A DNA stretch of 64,000 nucleotides from Mesostigma viride (GCA_009746045.1 RPFO01001567.1:1-64000); one strand, 5' to 3'. Positions 9,609 through 21,407 are shown, counted from the stretch's first letter. A program made the numbers and translations. The notes: a model not told the origin generated them from the sequence alone.

Positions 9609-11407
9609 GCATTCACAGGAGAGACATGCTGAGAGGGAAGTGCTACTTGAGTGAGCTGAGCAGGATGGGCAAACATGGGCTGTGTAGGAGGGTTAGACAA
9701 CATAGGGGTGGGCTGGGTGGGGGTGTGAGTGTGTGTCACTTCCCGCCTCCTGCTGCGGGCCTCCTCCCAATCATGGAAGGTGGGAGAGAGGGACACTTCA
9801 TCGTCAGTAGGGTTAGTAAGATCATGATGCAGCCAGGTAGGCAGCCACCTACCCGCCCCTTTCAGGATGGCATTGTGCAGGAGCTCCAGCAGACGCACCA
9901 GACGAACCCTGCTGCCCTGCACCCTCCTCCCTGAGAGGAGAGCCTGCAGGGCAGGCAGCAGGTCGTCGCACACCCTACGTGTGCCCGCTTGGAGGTTGGG
10001 CAGGCCCAGGATGTGCGTGATGATTGCACACACCAGGCTGCCCGCCTCCGCGACGTGCATCTGCTGGCTCCGGTCGGCCAGCCCACGGAAGGAGGCTGTG
10101 GCTGTCTGTATGGCACGCCACACGGCCTCATCACCCAGGGTGATGAAGTCACGACCTTCCAGGTCGCCCTCCAGCAGTGCTGGTTGCTGCCCAGCTGCGG
10201 TGGGACCCTGAGGCCCCTCCGGCCCTGCCAGGGCCTTGTCCTTGTTGCGGCTAGAGGGGGCCTGCCCCCCAGAGCCGCTGGAGGTGCCCGTGACACCCTC
10301 CATGGGGGCTGCATCCCCCGCCAGCGCCGGAGGCGCCGGCGTCGCTGCCGGGGTCCCTGCGACCCCGGGCGCTTGTGTCGCCGCCGGGGTCCCTGCGACC
10401 CCGGTGGCCTCCTCAGCCACCTGGCCCCCCACGCTGGGCGGGGGAGCCTGCGGCTGAGGTTGGACCCTCTGACCTGCCAGAGGGTCCTGGGTGGCTTCAC
10501 CACCCATGGGCGTGTTGGGGGCGTCTGCCGCCCCGCGCTCCGTCGCAGGCGGCATCGCAGCCGCCTCACGCCTATCCGGGCCCCAGCCAACTGGCGTGAC
10601 TTGGGGCCACGGCCCCAACGGAGTCAGCGCGATCTCCGGTCTGGCGACCACGCGCAGCGCCTCTCTCTGACGCTGCCTGGACGCCCACTGATCAACAGTG
10701 CCGGGGTTGCGCCTCGGCCGATTGGCGTAACACCACAGCCAAACTGCCACCTGAACCAGTGGGATCTGCATCCTAAGACGCCCCTCGATCAGCGTGTGCA
10801 CCCGATGAACCTCTATCGCATGGATCTGCTCATCTGGAAGCAGCTGAAAACGTTGGTGCATAATCCGGCCGTTCACCGAAATGAACGCCGGGATGTCGTC
10901 CTCCCCAAGGGGGAGAAAATGGGGTGGGCGCCCGAACGCGACCGGGGGCGGAACATGTTCCCCATACCGGTCAATGTCCATGGTGGCCATCTGTCGGCCC
11001 ACGGAAAGGTTACCAGACGTCGCAGGCGTCTGTGTCGAAATCTCGAGCGAAGGCCGTGACCTCGCAGGCTGCACCTCCCCATCCTCCTCTGAGGAATCAC
11101 TCCGCTCACGACCCCCGTCACCTGCGACGGGGGAATTACGTGCCCGGGGGACCTGCCCCCCAGGTGCCATGGCGGACGAACCGCCAGTGGCAAACGGCCG
11201 ACCGCTCGCCATCCCCCGGGCGCCGGGCCCCACCTGCGGGGTCCGACGCCTGGGGTGGTCAGCGACCACCGTTCGGAAGGTGACGTTGGGCGTCACCCTC
11301 GCATCGTTGGTGGAGGGCGTGCCCTCCGGCGAAAGTCGGGGTGAGGTGCGCCTGGCAGGCGCCTTCCCCTTGTTGTTGTTGCCGTTGTTGCCGTTGTTGG
11401 AAGCCAT
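9609..11407 (-). pseudogene. 5' part of the gag-like ORF of element D, disrupted by element A
   Basis: About 600 codons from ATG 11407-11405 up to the A insertion, where the frame runs into the LTR. The N-terminus is low complexity (Asn/Gly, then Pro/Arg/Ser). A conserved-looking globular block follows (LPLGEDDIPAF, VSVNGRIMHQRF, VAVWLWCYANRPRR), then a long Pro/Ala/Gly linker with repeated GVAGTPAAT units. A second helical block (DEAVWRAIQTA, LVCAIITHILGLP) comes last. It joins in frame to 1-1214, giving a gag-like protein of more than 950 residues, unusually long for Gag. It is unlike gag or ORF1 of A, B and C, so D is a different family. The rest of D lies beyond base 1 on the left. Confidence 0.7.
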
Positions 11408-11907
11408 ATCTTTTTTTTTGCTTGTAAAAAAAATATCGAACTTTTCAGTCCAAGTTGGATGGAGACTAGGGACGACGAACAATTGCTGAAGCTGAGAGCG
11501 AATGATGATTGCATTACAATAATACAATGAGAGAGCAATGGAAGCTGAGGGCTCAGAATGGAACGTCTGGGCAAACTCGGGTGCTGCGGCACTCCCCAGT
11601 GCTACGCCTATATGCCTATGGCGGTGCTACCTGCAGCACCTCACCAGTGGACAACTGTACACTGCAATGCCATGCGACCACGTCACTAGCATCAACTACA
11701 CTCGGCCCGTCCAGAACCGGATAACCCGGGTCTGGCGGGTCGAGCTAGAGTCTAGGCACAGTCTGGCACTAACCGCACATCGGTCCACATGACACCTCAG
11801 TACCGTACACCCTGCCGTACTGTACTGAGGTGTCCCGCTCAGCCGCGGTAGGCAATACGCGGCGCGCAGGCCGGAAATCCGTGTGTCAGCCTAAGCATCT
11901 CATCTAA
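11408..11907. other. Non-coding; likely 5' leader or LTR of element D, with a long hairpin
   Basis: No gene seen. A perfect 13-bp inverted repeat has arms 11791-11803 (GACACCTCAGTAC) and 11822-11834, with a loop that is itself partly self-complementary (GTAC repeats). No second copy is in the window, so the edge of D cannot be set. Confidence 0.5.
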
Positions 11908-12540
11908 CTAATTGTGGACGGCGTACTTCTCGCCCAGGACCTGGTCAACAACACCTTGCAAGGGTCTGCGAATAAAATCATAACCCGCATCATCCAATGC
12001 TATTTTGTATGCCGTTCGGTCATTTGTCAAATCATCGGGCCCGTTCCTAAAAAGAGTCACTCCAGCCGACTCCTTGGCTTGGAGTTCTTTCCCGACCTCC
12101 TTATAAGCAGATCAACAGTCCTTTTGTCCATGTATTTATAACCCGCAATCTTAACATATCCCAGATCCCTGACTGATTGTAGTAAGGCCTTCCGAGTAGG
12201 GTTGGTCTCGGACTGAATGACCTGATCCAGAAAAAAAACAAATGCGGTCAGGAACAGGAATTGATTTCACCATGTTGGCCTCCTGCTTTCTTTCAGCATG
12301 TCTCTCTTCACTTTCGTTTTCCCGATGCTTATTCACGCTCCCCCTCCTTTTAATTGCGTGTGCAAGCCTCTCCTCCTCGTTCATTGCCTCCATTTTGTTT
12401 GTATAACTTTCTTTTTGCCGCCTATTCCTTTTCCCCCCATACTCAAAACGCTTTGTCTGGTCTGCCTTGTCAGAAGAGTGCCTCAAGGCAGCCATCCTAG
12501 CTGAATGGCTCAGCTTCGGTTGGGTTGACATTCCAGCCAT
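11908..12540 (-). pseudogene. Unrecognised gene, about 210 codons, two frameshifts
   Basis: From ATG 12540-12538 to the stop at 11910-11908. The first two thirds is a charged, coiled-coil-like Lys/Glu/Arg region (NEEERLAHAIKRRG). A run of eight A (12231-12238 on plus) throws it out of frame. In the next frame a compact stretch follows (QSVRDLGYVKIAGYKYMDKR), and a second shift near 12100 leads into the last ~60 codons (GVTLFRNGPDDL, ending KYAVHN). Each frame is protein-like only in its own stretch, which argues for one gene with two single-base indels or for small introns. I recognise no family. It may be a host gene fragment or cargo. Confidence 0.45.
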
Positions 12541-12661
12541 GAGTCGAAAATACAAATAACAGATGCAAAAAACAATGGTAATAGAACGTTGCGGTAGCCG
12601 TCACAGTTGCGTTCCCAATGCACGAGCCGCATACACAAGCGTCTTGTCAATAAAACCCTAG

Positions 12662-13430
12662 CGTTTCGCCGCCTCCGACACCTTTTTTGGACACGTTGGA
12701 GAAAACGGTTGCAGCTCTCTGAGCATCAGATACTTGGAAATTTTGTTACGTTCGTATCGAGAGTAGATTTCTGATGGTAGGTTCCTCATGCAAGTTGTAA
12801 CGCCTCTCGAGTAAGGGACCAATAGATGATCGGTTTGAAACTGACCACGGGTTGTTACTGGTCGATCTTCGCTGCCTCGGACACCTTTTTTGGACACGTT
12901 GGAGAAAACGGTTGCAGCTCTCTGAGCATCAGATACTTGGAAATTTTGTTACGTTCGTATCGAGAGTAGATTTCTGATGGTAGGTTCCTGATGCAGCTGT
13001 AACCCACGCCTCTCGAGTAAGGAACCAATAGATGATCGGTTTGAAACTGACCACGGGCTGTTACTGGTCGATACACTTGGTGTTGCTCATCCCTGCTCAC
13101 TGAACTCGTATTGTGCTCGCACTCCCTTTTTTTCTGTATGCAAAAAAATTTACAACACCCCTTGAGTAAGGAACCAATAGATGTTTGGTTTGAAACTGAC
13201 CACGAGTTGTTACTGGTCGATCTTCGCTGCCTCGGACACCTTTTTTGGACACGTTGGAGAAAACGGTTGCAGCTCTCTGAGCATCAGATACTTGGAAATT
13301 TTGTTACGTTCGTATCGAGAGTAGATTTCTGATGGTAGGTTCCTCATGCAGTTGTAACCCACGCCTCTCGAGTAAGGGACCAATAGATGATCGGTTTGAA
13401 ACTGACCACGGGCTGTTACTGGTCGATACA
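12662..13430. repeat. Array of ~207-bp tandem repeats (three units, one spacer)
   Basis: Units start near 12662, 12867 and 13219, each with the core ending TCTCTGAGCATCAGATACTT and about 95% identical. Between units 2 and 3 is a 150-bp segment holding a diverged partial unit. A further distant copy of the core occurs near 60875-60925. Bases 12541-12661 show nothing recognisable. Confidence 0.85.
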
Positions 13431-13489
13431 CTTGGTGTTGCTCATCCCTGCTCACTGAACTCGTATTGTGCTCGCACTCCCGTTGTGCT

Positions 13490-13846
13490 TGCACATACCG
13501 CTTGAATCGGTCGCAACGCCGCAATTCTGTGGTCAATAGGCCACGCTACTCGAATACGGAAGAGTTTGCGCGACACTTTTGGCAAGAGTTTGGGCAAACA
13601 ACTTTAGGCACGCCAGCCAAAGTCGGGGGGTTTGGTGGAGGAGAAAAGTTTGGCCGCAATGGTGGCACAAATGGGACAAACTTTGGCGCGCAACCAGGGG
13701 ACGCAACCAAGCCAACTTCACGCATGTAAGGGAACCCCTACGGTCGACCCCCCAATCCCGGTCGCCGCGGAACGCTACTCGCACGCGGCAACAGTTTGCT
13801 TTTAGGGTTTGCGCAAACTTTTCGCTGTCTAAAATTGTAATATAAA
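13490..13846. repeat. Dispersed repeat, second copy at 43700-44055
   Basis: Starts near CCGCTTGAATCGGTCGCAA and runs to the AAAATTGTAATAT end. Roughly 90% identical to 43700-44055. Short ORFs inside it are not conserved as proteins. Confidence 0.85.
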
Positions 13847-13961
13847 GGGCAATCAGGCGGAGCCAATTTTCGGAAGAACCGTTAGGTTCGCCAGAATTGG
13901 CGAAGCTTATAAGGCCGTACACGTGAGAAAACATAGGAATAGGGGATGAAAAATCCGTCAA

Positions 13962-14010
13962 TCCATCCATCCATCCATCCATCCATCCATCCATCCATCC
14001 ATCCATCCAC
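13962..14010. repeat. CATC microsatellite
   Basis: About twelve CATC units. ORFs across it (DGWMDGWM) are artefacts of the repeat. Confidence 0.97.
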
Positions 14011-15248
14011 CGAATTTGTCCCGAGTTTGCAAGCAGAAGGGTGAGGTTCTTCCGAAAATTGGCTCCGCCGTAGAGTTTCAACGGGCAAGTTGCAAACACG
14101 CACGTTACTTGATTGTAGACAATTGTAGACACCCAGTTCCCGACCGGTTGCGCCCCAGTTGGGCAAAAGTAGACACAAGTAGACAACCGGTTCCCGACTG
14201 ATTGCGCCCCGGCATGTAAGGCACTTAGATCAGCATGGTCCACCGGGACGAAAGTGATTGTAAAATACAGTATTGAAAACAAGTTTTGCGGGCTTCGCCC
14301 GCGACATTAAAGCTTGTACTTTTTGTGGCCGGTCCCCGGCCAGGGAGCCCCGGCTAGGGAGATGCGTGACACCACGTACCGCCGCCGAGGGCCAGGTGGC
14401 GCTCACTAGCCCCGCCAAGGAGCGCGCGCTAGCTTTAGGGTTTCGACCACAAGATTCATGGAGGTTGGCAAAAGCGTAAAAGAAAAAAAAACTCGAGAAA
14501 AATGTGGGAAGTAGGAAGATTCGAGCCCGGGACCTCTCAGGTTGACTAACGATGGAGAGTGCCTTGGCGCCTGAAGTCTACGTATTAACCAATTTTCGGA
14601 GAAGTTGCACAACATGTATCTTGCTACAAAGGGACAACTTGCGCAACCGCGCAGTGGACGGAGCTCGCGAACTACGTCTTGCGGAGTTCAACGAGCTCCA
14701 GATTGACTGCTACCCCTGCACGGGAGCGCGATGCGCGCGGGGATGAGTGACCTCGCCAACCCCGCAGACAGCAGGGGAAAATCGCTTACAGGCGGTGGAG
14801 CACAGGAAAATCCACGTGTGAGCTTCCTGCGCGTTTGTAACTGGTTCGGGAGAACAAAGTTTGGTCCAACAGCCCAAAAGTTTGCGACGGTTATATCTGG
14901 AGCTCGCGAACACAGGACATCGCAGAGTTTGGCTCCTGCTGCAATCTGGGCCTACGGACCTCTGCCAAATGGCTCATCTGGATGTAACGCTTCAGAAACC
15001 TCAAAAATGGGCGCGCCGTGGTTTGACCTTTTCGTGATTGGTCGCAACGAAATTTCGCGCAGCTCATTCGTCAAGCGGACTGTAAGTAGCGCCGCTGAGT
15101 GGCTGGAGCCGAAAGCCGTTCGAAAGAGTGTTAGCTAAAATTGTGCCAAGGCTGCGTTTTACAAATTTTAGTATATATGTTGACAAGAACGGGGGCTTCG
15201 CCCCCGGGCCCCCGGTAGTAACCAATATTGTGCCTCTCCGGCGTTTGT
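14011..15248. other. Non-coding repeat mosaic with GC hairpins and a tRNA-like B box
   Basis: No gene seen. It holds ACAAG followed by the hairpin GCGGGCTTCGCCCGC (14287-14301), a GGCCGG/CCGGCC hairpin near 14328, and the hairpin GGGGGCTTCGCCCCC (15190-15204), again right after ACAAG. On the minus strand, 14515-14545 reads GAGAGGTCCCGGGCTCGAATC, which resembles the T-arm end of a tRNA. The bases 14236-14270 recur near 48830-48860. Confidence 0.5.
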
Positions 15249-15460
15249 AGTTATTATAAACAGTGACGGAACCTTTTTGCCACTTGGCAATTAGGTCCGT
15301 CACTATTTATCCGGCGAAACCCACTCGCCGGTATCTATTCCGCGTTAAGTGCACGTGAACGTGGCGCGGAATTGATACCGGCGAGTGGGTTTCGCCGGAT
15401 AAATAGTGACGGACCTAATTGCCAAGTGGCAAAAAGGTTCCGTCACTATTTATAATAACT
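15249..15460. mobile_element. 212-bp hairpin MITE, copy 1
   Basis: Almost the whole element is one inverted repeat. The ends are AGTTATTATAAA and TTTATAATAACT, and the arms of ~95 bases meet around a short asymmetric centre containing CACGTG-like sequence. Copy 2 (31083-31294) has the centre in the reverse orientation. No ORF. A non-autonomous DNA transposon is the best reading; the TSD is unclear. Confidence 0.85.
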
Positions 15461-16192
15461 AAAACGTCGTAGTGTGGGGGCCGATATCTATCGTACCGCT
15501 GATGCCTACTGCAGTACTGAATCTCGCCTTAACTCTTCAATTGTGTCAACTGGAACCACCAGAACGGACTGAGTTTGGGTATCTTTGTGCGCCTGGGAGT
15601 AACTAGCCAAATAACATTTTCTGGCCCACCCTTGGAACCAAGGATGCTTTTATATCAAATAACTTTGGGGTCATGTCATTGGTCACATATCTATGTCCCA
15701 CAGCTGCTATAAATAGCACCCCCCCCAAGGGGGTACGGTGCAGATGGGGTTCAAGAGATATATAATGCAATATGGACCATTTCTCAAAATCTGCTGACCC
15801 TGGCCCTTTGAGGGGAGTTTAAGACAATCACAGGCATGCCATAGATGCATTCACAACATGACATGCCATAGAACTGCACAGGCTAGCTAGCATACAGCCC
15901 AAAATAGCTCAGACCGTTATAACGGGTGCAGTTATTTTGGGGTGTTTTGCCAGCACTACCGTATAGGCATTCAATTCCAATTACGTGGCACAAAACATCA
16001 TAGATGGCCACACATGGATTCCCAAACACATTTCCAGCTTTAAAATCACAACAGCATGCTATACAACAAGTATAAAGCTTGTGCCAAGGCCCAAAACCAA
16101 GCGTAGAAGGGGTTCACAAGGAGCTACATTATCAATGCATCCAACACACTATAAAGCAATTCCAATGATTGGCCATGATAGAAAAAACAAAA
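15461..16192. other. Non-coding, no gene seen
   Basis: Around 15660-15740 there is a diverged inverted copy of 50515-50585 (shared GGGTCATGTCATTGGTCA and a TATAAATAGCACC-like block), so part of it is an old dispersed repeat. Confidence 0.5.
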
Positions 16193-16277
16193 GAACTAAC
16201 CTGGTTATGCTTCCATGCAAGCAGGCCCCGGCCATTCATGTTTCTTGCATGCACTATGGACGCACAAGCAGAAGGAT
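16193..16277. repeat. LINE target-site duplication, left copy (85 bp)
   Basis: Identical by eye to 21426-21510. The two copies flank the LINE exactly, next to its TTAA-type tail on this side. Confidence 0.95.
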
Positions 16278-16377
16278 TAATTAATTAATTAATAATTAAT
16301 AGACACGTGACTGCGTCACGTGAGCATAAGTCCTCAGTGGGAGGGGAACATGGGATGGAATGGATGGTATAAGCTAT

Positions 16378-19300
16378 CTAGGTCCTAGTTACAGGGGTGT
16401 GGGCACCGCGGCCCGAATCGCTATGAATGCCATACTTGGTCACACGCGGAGCCCCCACAGGCTTGGGGGTGGTCTCCTTCATCACTACTTGCCATCTATC
16501 CTTGCGCACCATCTGCCTCCATATTACAGACAAACCAGGAGGCTGCCCGGGTGTGAGCCCGTCACGTCTAGTGTAGCACATGTCCATGCCGAGTCTATCA
16601 CGAAAAGTCCACGGGTGGCGGCCCTGCCGCGCGCGGCCGGGGGCACGCCAGGTGAGGACATATCGCCCAGGCTGGGCGGGCTTGGTGCCAGCTAGTCTAT
16701 CTGATGTATCTACCTGATCTGTGCGGGCCAGGTGCCCGGCTAGGCCCAGGCGCCTGTGCCTAATAATGTGGGAAACATAGGGCAAATCAGCGTACAAATC
16801 CTCATTACTAATGTGCAAACCAAAGGGGATGTTAAGGGCCTTGCGCAGCATCTTGGTGACGGCGCCGTCGAGTCGTTGCTCCAGCTCCTGCATCAGTGTC
16901 CACGTCTCGGCGCCGTAGGTCAGGATCGTCAGAATGACGACCTTGAAGAGGTCACGCTTGACGATCCGGGGTAGGGCGGGGTTGCTCCACCAGCGGCGGT
17001 GGTCATGGAGGTGCGCCCACGCCATGCCGATCCGTGTCGTCATGTCGTCCTCGCAGTCAGGAAGCCAACTGCCGAGCAGCTTGAAGCGGCCTGAAGTAGG
17101 GTAGTTGACCTCGGCATCGTCTAAGAGGCGGAGTGTGGGTGGGGGCCCTGCCATGCCGAGGGCCAGGGCCTCCGTTTTGGGGCTGATTTCTAGACCAACC
17201 GCCCGAGCCTCGAGCGCCAGGCAGTCCAGCCAAAGTTGGGCAGACTCCGGCTTCTCGATGAGCGTGATGTCGTCGGCATAAATGAGGTCAGCTAGTAAAT
17301 TCTGCTTGTTAGTCGGCCCCCCTTCCCCAAGCTCGTTCGTGATCGCTAGGCCAGGGGCACGGCCTGCAATGCTAGCAAAGCGAGCACGTGCCTGGCGCAT
17401 AACATAATCCACTACAATAATAAACAGGTACGGCGACAGGACGCAACCCTGCCAGACGCCGGTCTGCAGTGGGCAGGGCGGGGTTATGCCGTGCTGAGTG
17501 CGCACCGAAGTGGTGGACCCCTCATACAGCGTGCGGATGACGGTAATCAGGGGAGTGGGGACGCGAGCGCGAGCAAGTACAGCCCATAGAGCGTCCCAGA
17601 GGACAGAATCAAAAGCCTTGATGAAGTCGACGAAGATCAGGATGGCGGGAAACTCACCAGGTTGCAGGAGAGCGATTTCCTCGAAGAGGCGACGCGCGAC
17701 GAAGATGGCCATGACGGTGTTGCGCCCAGGACGGAAGCCCATTTGACTTTCCCCAAGGTGACAGTCGAGAGCAGAACGAAGGCGGTTGAGGATCATGCGC
17801 ATGAACAACTTAAGTGCGGCGCTCTGGATGCAGACTCCTCTGTAGTTGGCGGGGTCGTCAGGGGAACCTTTGTTTTTGTACAGCATAATACGGTAGCTGT
17901 GCTGCCACTCAGGAATCGGCGGCGCGTCGGCAAGCAGGATCCGGTTGCAGACGTCAAGCAGGAACCCCGTGAGCGCCGTCAGCTTAATCACCGGGGCTGG
18001 GAGCTGGTCAGGTCCAACGGCAGCATAGAAGCGGAGTTGCTTGGCGGCGGTGCTCAGCTCGAGCTCGGTGAACGGCGGGAGCTCGTTGGGGTGGGCCAGG
18101 GGTTCCGTCAGGGCTGGGTACGTGTAGTCCTGCTCAGCGGCGGGCGGCGTGGGCGGCGCAGGGACGTCCGCCGGTGCTACTGCCAGGCGTGCGGCCGCCA
18201 GAGGGCCAAGCGGCGGAGGCGGCGGGGGGGCGCCGAGCAGCCGGGACTGGGAGGAATACCACTGGTTGAGCTGCTGCTGCGGTGAGCCAGAGAGCGTCCG
18301 CGGCGCCGGCTGCGCGCCGCCGGCGGGCCGTTGGGCGTGACGCAGGCGGGTCCAGGCGTACTTGCCGTGCTGGTCCTTGAGGTGGGCGAAGTACTCGCGG
18401 ACATGAAGGTCCTCCTGCTCCTTGGTCGCCTGCCGGATGGCCGAGTGGTAATCGGCTTTGAGGCGGGCGTAGCGGGCGGGGTCGCGGTTGTCGCGCAGGG
18501 CTTGCCGGGCCTGGATGACGGCGGGGAGCCGGTGCAGGCTGGTGAAGCGGGGCGGGCGGCGGGGGGGCAGTAGGGCCCCGGCCGCGGGCAGCTTGTCAGC
18601 GAGGTGCCGAAGGGCCGATGCCGGGCCGGCAGCGAACAGCTGGGCGTGGCTGGCCGGGATGTCCAGCGCGTCGACGAACGCCTCTGCGGCGCGCTTGTGG
18701 GCGCGTTTTTCAGGGAAGTCCTCCAGAGCGTCGTCAGATTTCTCGAGCAACTGAAGTGTGCGCAAATCAGGTGGTGCCACGTGCTTACGAAAGGGCGAGG
18801 GGAATCGCAGGCGGATGCGGGCGGTGACGATGCGATGATCGGAGCGCACCAGGGGGATCACATGCGAGCGAGCAGCTAGTACAGATCCTTGATGACGCTT
18901 GCGCATTACAACATAGTCAATGCAGCGTTCAGTGCCAGTTGGCGAGGTGTGTGTGACCAAAGCATCTGGACTATGTGGAAAGCGGGTGTTGGCAGTGACC
19001 AAATCGCATGTCGTAAGCAAATCAGCAAAAAGTTCGGTGTTGGCATTGGAGACCGTACCGTTGGGGGCGTGCTGACATCCGCCAGTACCCGGTGGTAGCG
19101 TGGCGTTGGCGTCCAGCAGCAGAGCGAGGTAGTTGCGACCAGGGATGCCGTTCGCCAGGTTCTCCAGCGCTGCAAAGAAGTCCTTGCGGTCTTGTTCTGG
19201 GTGGCCGGAGTGGGGTGCGTAACCAACGCCCACCGTCAGGGCGTAGGTCGAGTGGCCCTCCATCGAATGAAAAGTGGCCACGAGGAGCCGAGCGTTGACC

Positions 19301-20009
19301 AGCTGGGGTTCGCCCATGTGGCGTACGGCGAGCGGGGAGCAGAGGAGACCGACGCCCCGTTCCCGGTGCCGTCGCCGCCTCCGTAGTAGAACCGCCAGCC
19401 GTCGATGTCGTCAGCAACAAGGGCAGTTGATCCGCGGGCCGATGCAGTGCGCCTGTGTTCTTGGATTCCCAGGATGGCGATATTATTGTCGATGCAGAAA
19501 CCAATAAGATTGGAGACTCGATGGCACTGACAGTCGTCACTGCGCAGGCAGTGACAGCGGTCAGCGTCGGGCTGGAGCGTGCGGGCGTTGAAGGTGGCGA
19601 TGACCAAGGGCGCGCGTTGACCGAAAAGGGGGGTGCAGGCGGGGGTGGGGGCGGAGATGGAGCAGGGTGGTGATGGGGGTGGGGGTGGAGGTGGTGGGGT
19701 AGGGGGGGCGGGTTGGGGACTTATGCTTTCAATCACCATTTCGATTCTTCCTGCCAACGCGTCGAGGCGACGCCGACGGTTGGCTCGGGTGGCCAGGTAG
19801 AATGAGTTTGCGTCTGCACGCATAAGAAATGCGTGCAGTCTGAGGAGGTTTCGGAGGCGGCCGCGCGAGGCGGGGCTAACCTGGCTCACTGCCGACCCGT
19901 TGCTCTCTCTCCGACAGCCCGAGGGCTGCGAAGGCAAAGGGGCGGGAAGGGGAGTTAGGCAGATCCCACTGCTAGAGCCGCGGAGCCGCGGGGCCGCGAG
20001 CGTCGTCAT
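16378..20009 (-). pseudogene. ORF2: LINE ORF2: APE endonuclease and reverse transcriptase, one frameshift
   Basis: About 1210 codons from ATG 20009-20007. A Pro-rich stretch precedes the AP-endonuclease-like domain, which has TFNARTL (Asn), GIQEHR (Glu), LLLDANA, IDYVVMR and SDHR. A missing G in the run at 19353-19356 shifts the frame inside this domain, and the rest is uninterrupted. The RT shows YKNKGSPDDPANYRG, MGFRPGRNT, FVDFIKAFDS, and the catalytic IYADD at 17266-17289. The C-terminal part has YGAETWTL and RRLGLAGHLARTD, typical of APE-type LINEs. No RNase H domain was seen. The protein would nick target DNA and prime reverse transcription there. Confidence 0.92.
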
Positions 20010-20069
20010 TGATAGGAGAGAAGGGTTCGCAGCGCGGGCTCCGGCTCAGGTGCAAAGCGAACGAATTTA

Positions 20070-21407
20070 TTAGGGGGACGGCCAAGCCTGGCAGCCATAC
20101 CTGAGCTGAAGTTGCCCCGGCGGATCCCCACACGTGCTGGGGAGCAGGTGACCGTCGATGCCGGTGGCGATGGCGGTGACGGCGGGGGCCGAGCAGGGGG
20201 GCTGGGGCGCTGGCACGGCGGTATCCATGGGGGTCGCCGTCATTGGAGGAAGGTCCTGGCCGTTAATGCGGACGATGAAGACGCCATTAAAGAGGCGGGC
20301 ATAGATGCTGCACCGTAGTTGCGGGTTGGCCTGCTTGGCTGCCCGAGCCTCGTGGACCTCCGGCCGGTTCAAAGCGGCAGCCCGGGCCTCAAGCTGCTCC
20401 GGGGTATAGTAATCGTCGATGCTCAGTTGGGTATCGTGGAGGTTCCGGCGGGCCTTCTGCACCTGCAGTTTGTCCTCCTTGCGGTGGAATTCCACCAAGA
20501 CAGGGGCGGTGGGGCCGCCGAGCCGTCGTGCCGTTTTGATGACGACGCTTTGGGCCACGCCGAGCTTCCCCAGGAAGGGGTCGCCCCGGAGGTAGGTGCC
20601 CAGGCGTGCATCGTTGACGTTCGAGGGGACGCCACGTACCACAATACTGCATGAGCGAATGGGTTCGTGCATAGCATCCCTTGTGCTGGCCTTGACGGCT
20701 GTTTTGATTTCGTTGATGAGCTCCGTAGGGTTCTGAAGCGTGGCGGCATAGGTGGTCTTGGCAGGAGTTATGGAGGCGGCAAGTTGTTGCTGGAGCTGGT
20801 GGAGGAGCTGCTGCTGCTGCTGCAGCCCTGCTGCAATGTGGGTGATGGCGGAGTGGATGGAGGTGTCGGCGTGTGAGGAATGGGCGTGGTGGGTGGCGAG
20901 GTGGTTGTGGACAGGGTTGAGGGCAGCGTTGAGGAGGGGAGGGAGGCGATCGAAGCACGTATTGGCGACTTGCTTGGCGGTGATGTTGATGGCGGCCGCA
21001 ACAGTGGGGTCGGCTCCCAGGTCCAGAGAGGCCATGACAAAGCGCTCAAGGGCGCTGTCGGAAAGACGGGAGCACGTCCACCAGACTGCGAGGCAGAGGT
21101 CAGTGTCGTCGGGGTCGTCGTGGAGAAAGTCCGACAGGTGGGTAACCTGTTGGTTGCAGTCCCGGATCTCGCACTTTTTCTCGGCAGCCAGGTGCAGGAT
21201 GGTGAGGGCGGCAGCTCGGGACAGGCGCATGATGGCGTTAAGGCCTGGCCATTTGCCAGGTAAAAATGCGGCAGCGTCCTCGGCAGAAAAGGCCTCCTCG
21301 CGGGTATCCATGGCAAGGTCGCTGTTCGGCGGAGCTGTGGAGTGGAGCGGCTGGATGCTGACAGTGGCGTCCGGCATAGCGTGCAAGGGTGTTTCCAATG
21401 ACGCCAT
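20070..21407 (-). CDS. ORF1: LINE ORF1, RNA-binding chaperone-like protein
   Basis: 445 codons, intact, from ATG 21407-21405. The N-terminal half is helical with a Gln-rich segment (LQQQQQLLHQLQQQL) that could trimerise. The C-terminal half resembles the L1 ORF1p RNA-binding region (SCSIVVRGVP, VLVEFHRKEDKLQVQKARRN, STEP-like YYTPEQLEAR). In this family ORF1p binds element RNA in the ribonucleoprotein. There is no zinc knuckle, unlike many plant L1 ORF1 proteins. The family match is from motif memory only. Confidence 0.75.
   Translation of the reverse strand: MASLETPLHAMPDATVSIQPLHSTAPPNSDLAMDTREEAFSAEDAAAFLPGKWPGLNAIMRLSRAAALTILHLAAEKKCEIRDCNQQVTHLSDFLHDDPDDTDLCLAVWWTCSRLSDSALERFVMASLDLGADPTVAAAINITAKQVANTCFDRLPPLLNAALNPVHNHLATHHAHSSHADTSIHSAITHIAAGLQQQQQLLHQLQQQLAASITPAKTTYAATLQNPTELINEIKTAVKASTRDAMHEPIRSCSIVVRGVPSNVNDARLGTYLRGDPFLGKLGVAQSVVIKTARRLGGPTAPVLVEFHRKEDKLQVQKARRNLHDTQLSIDDYYTPEQLEARAAALNRPEVHEARAAKQANPQLRCSIYARLFNGVFIVRINGQDLPPMTATPMDTAVPAPQPPCSAPAVTAIATGIDGHLLPSTCGDPPGQLQLRYGCQAWPSP

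Noticed and set aside
10000-11300. Plus-strand ORFs of 114-356 codons
   Set aside because: Shadows of the GC-rich D gag ORF on the opposite strand.
15190-15204. Rho-independent terminator
   Set aside because: A GC hairpin without a T run, in a eukaryotic repeat context and recurring as a repeat module.
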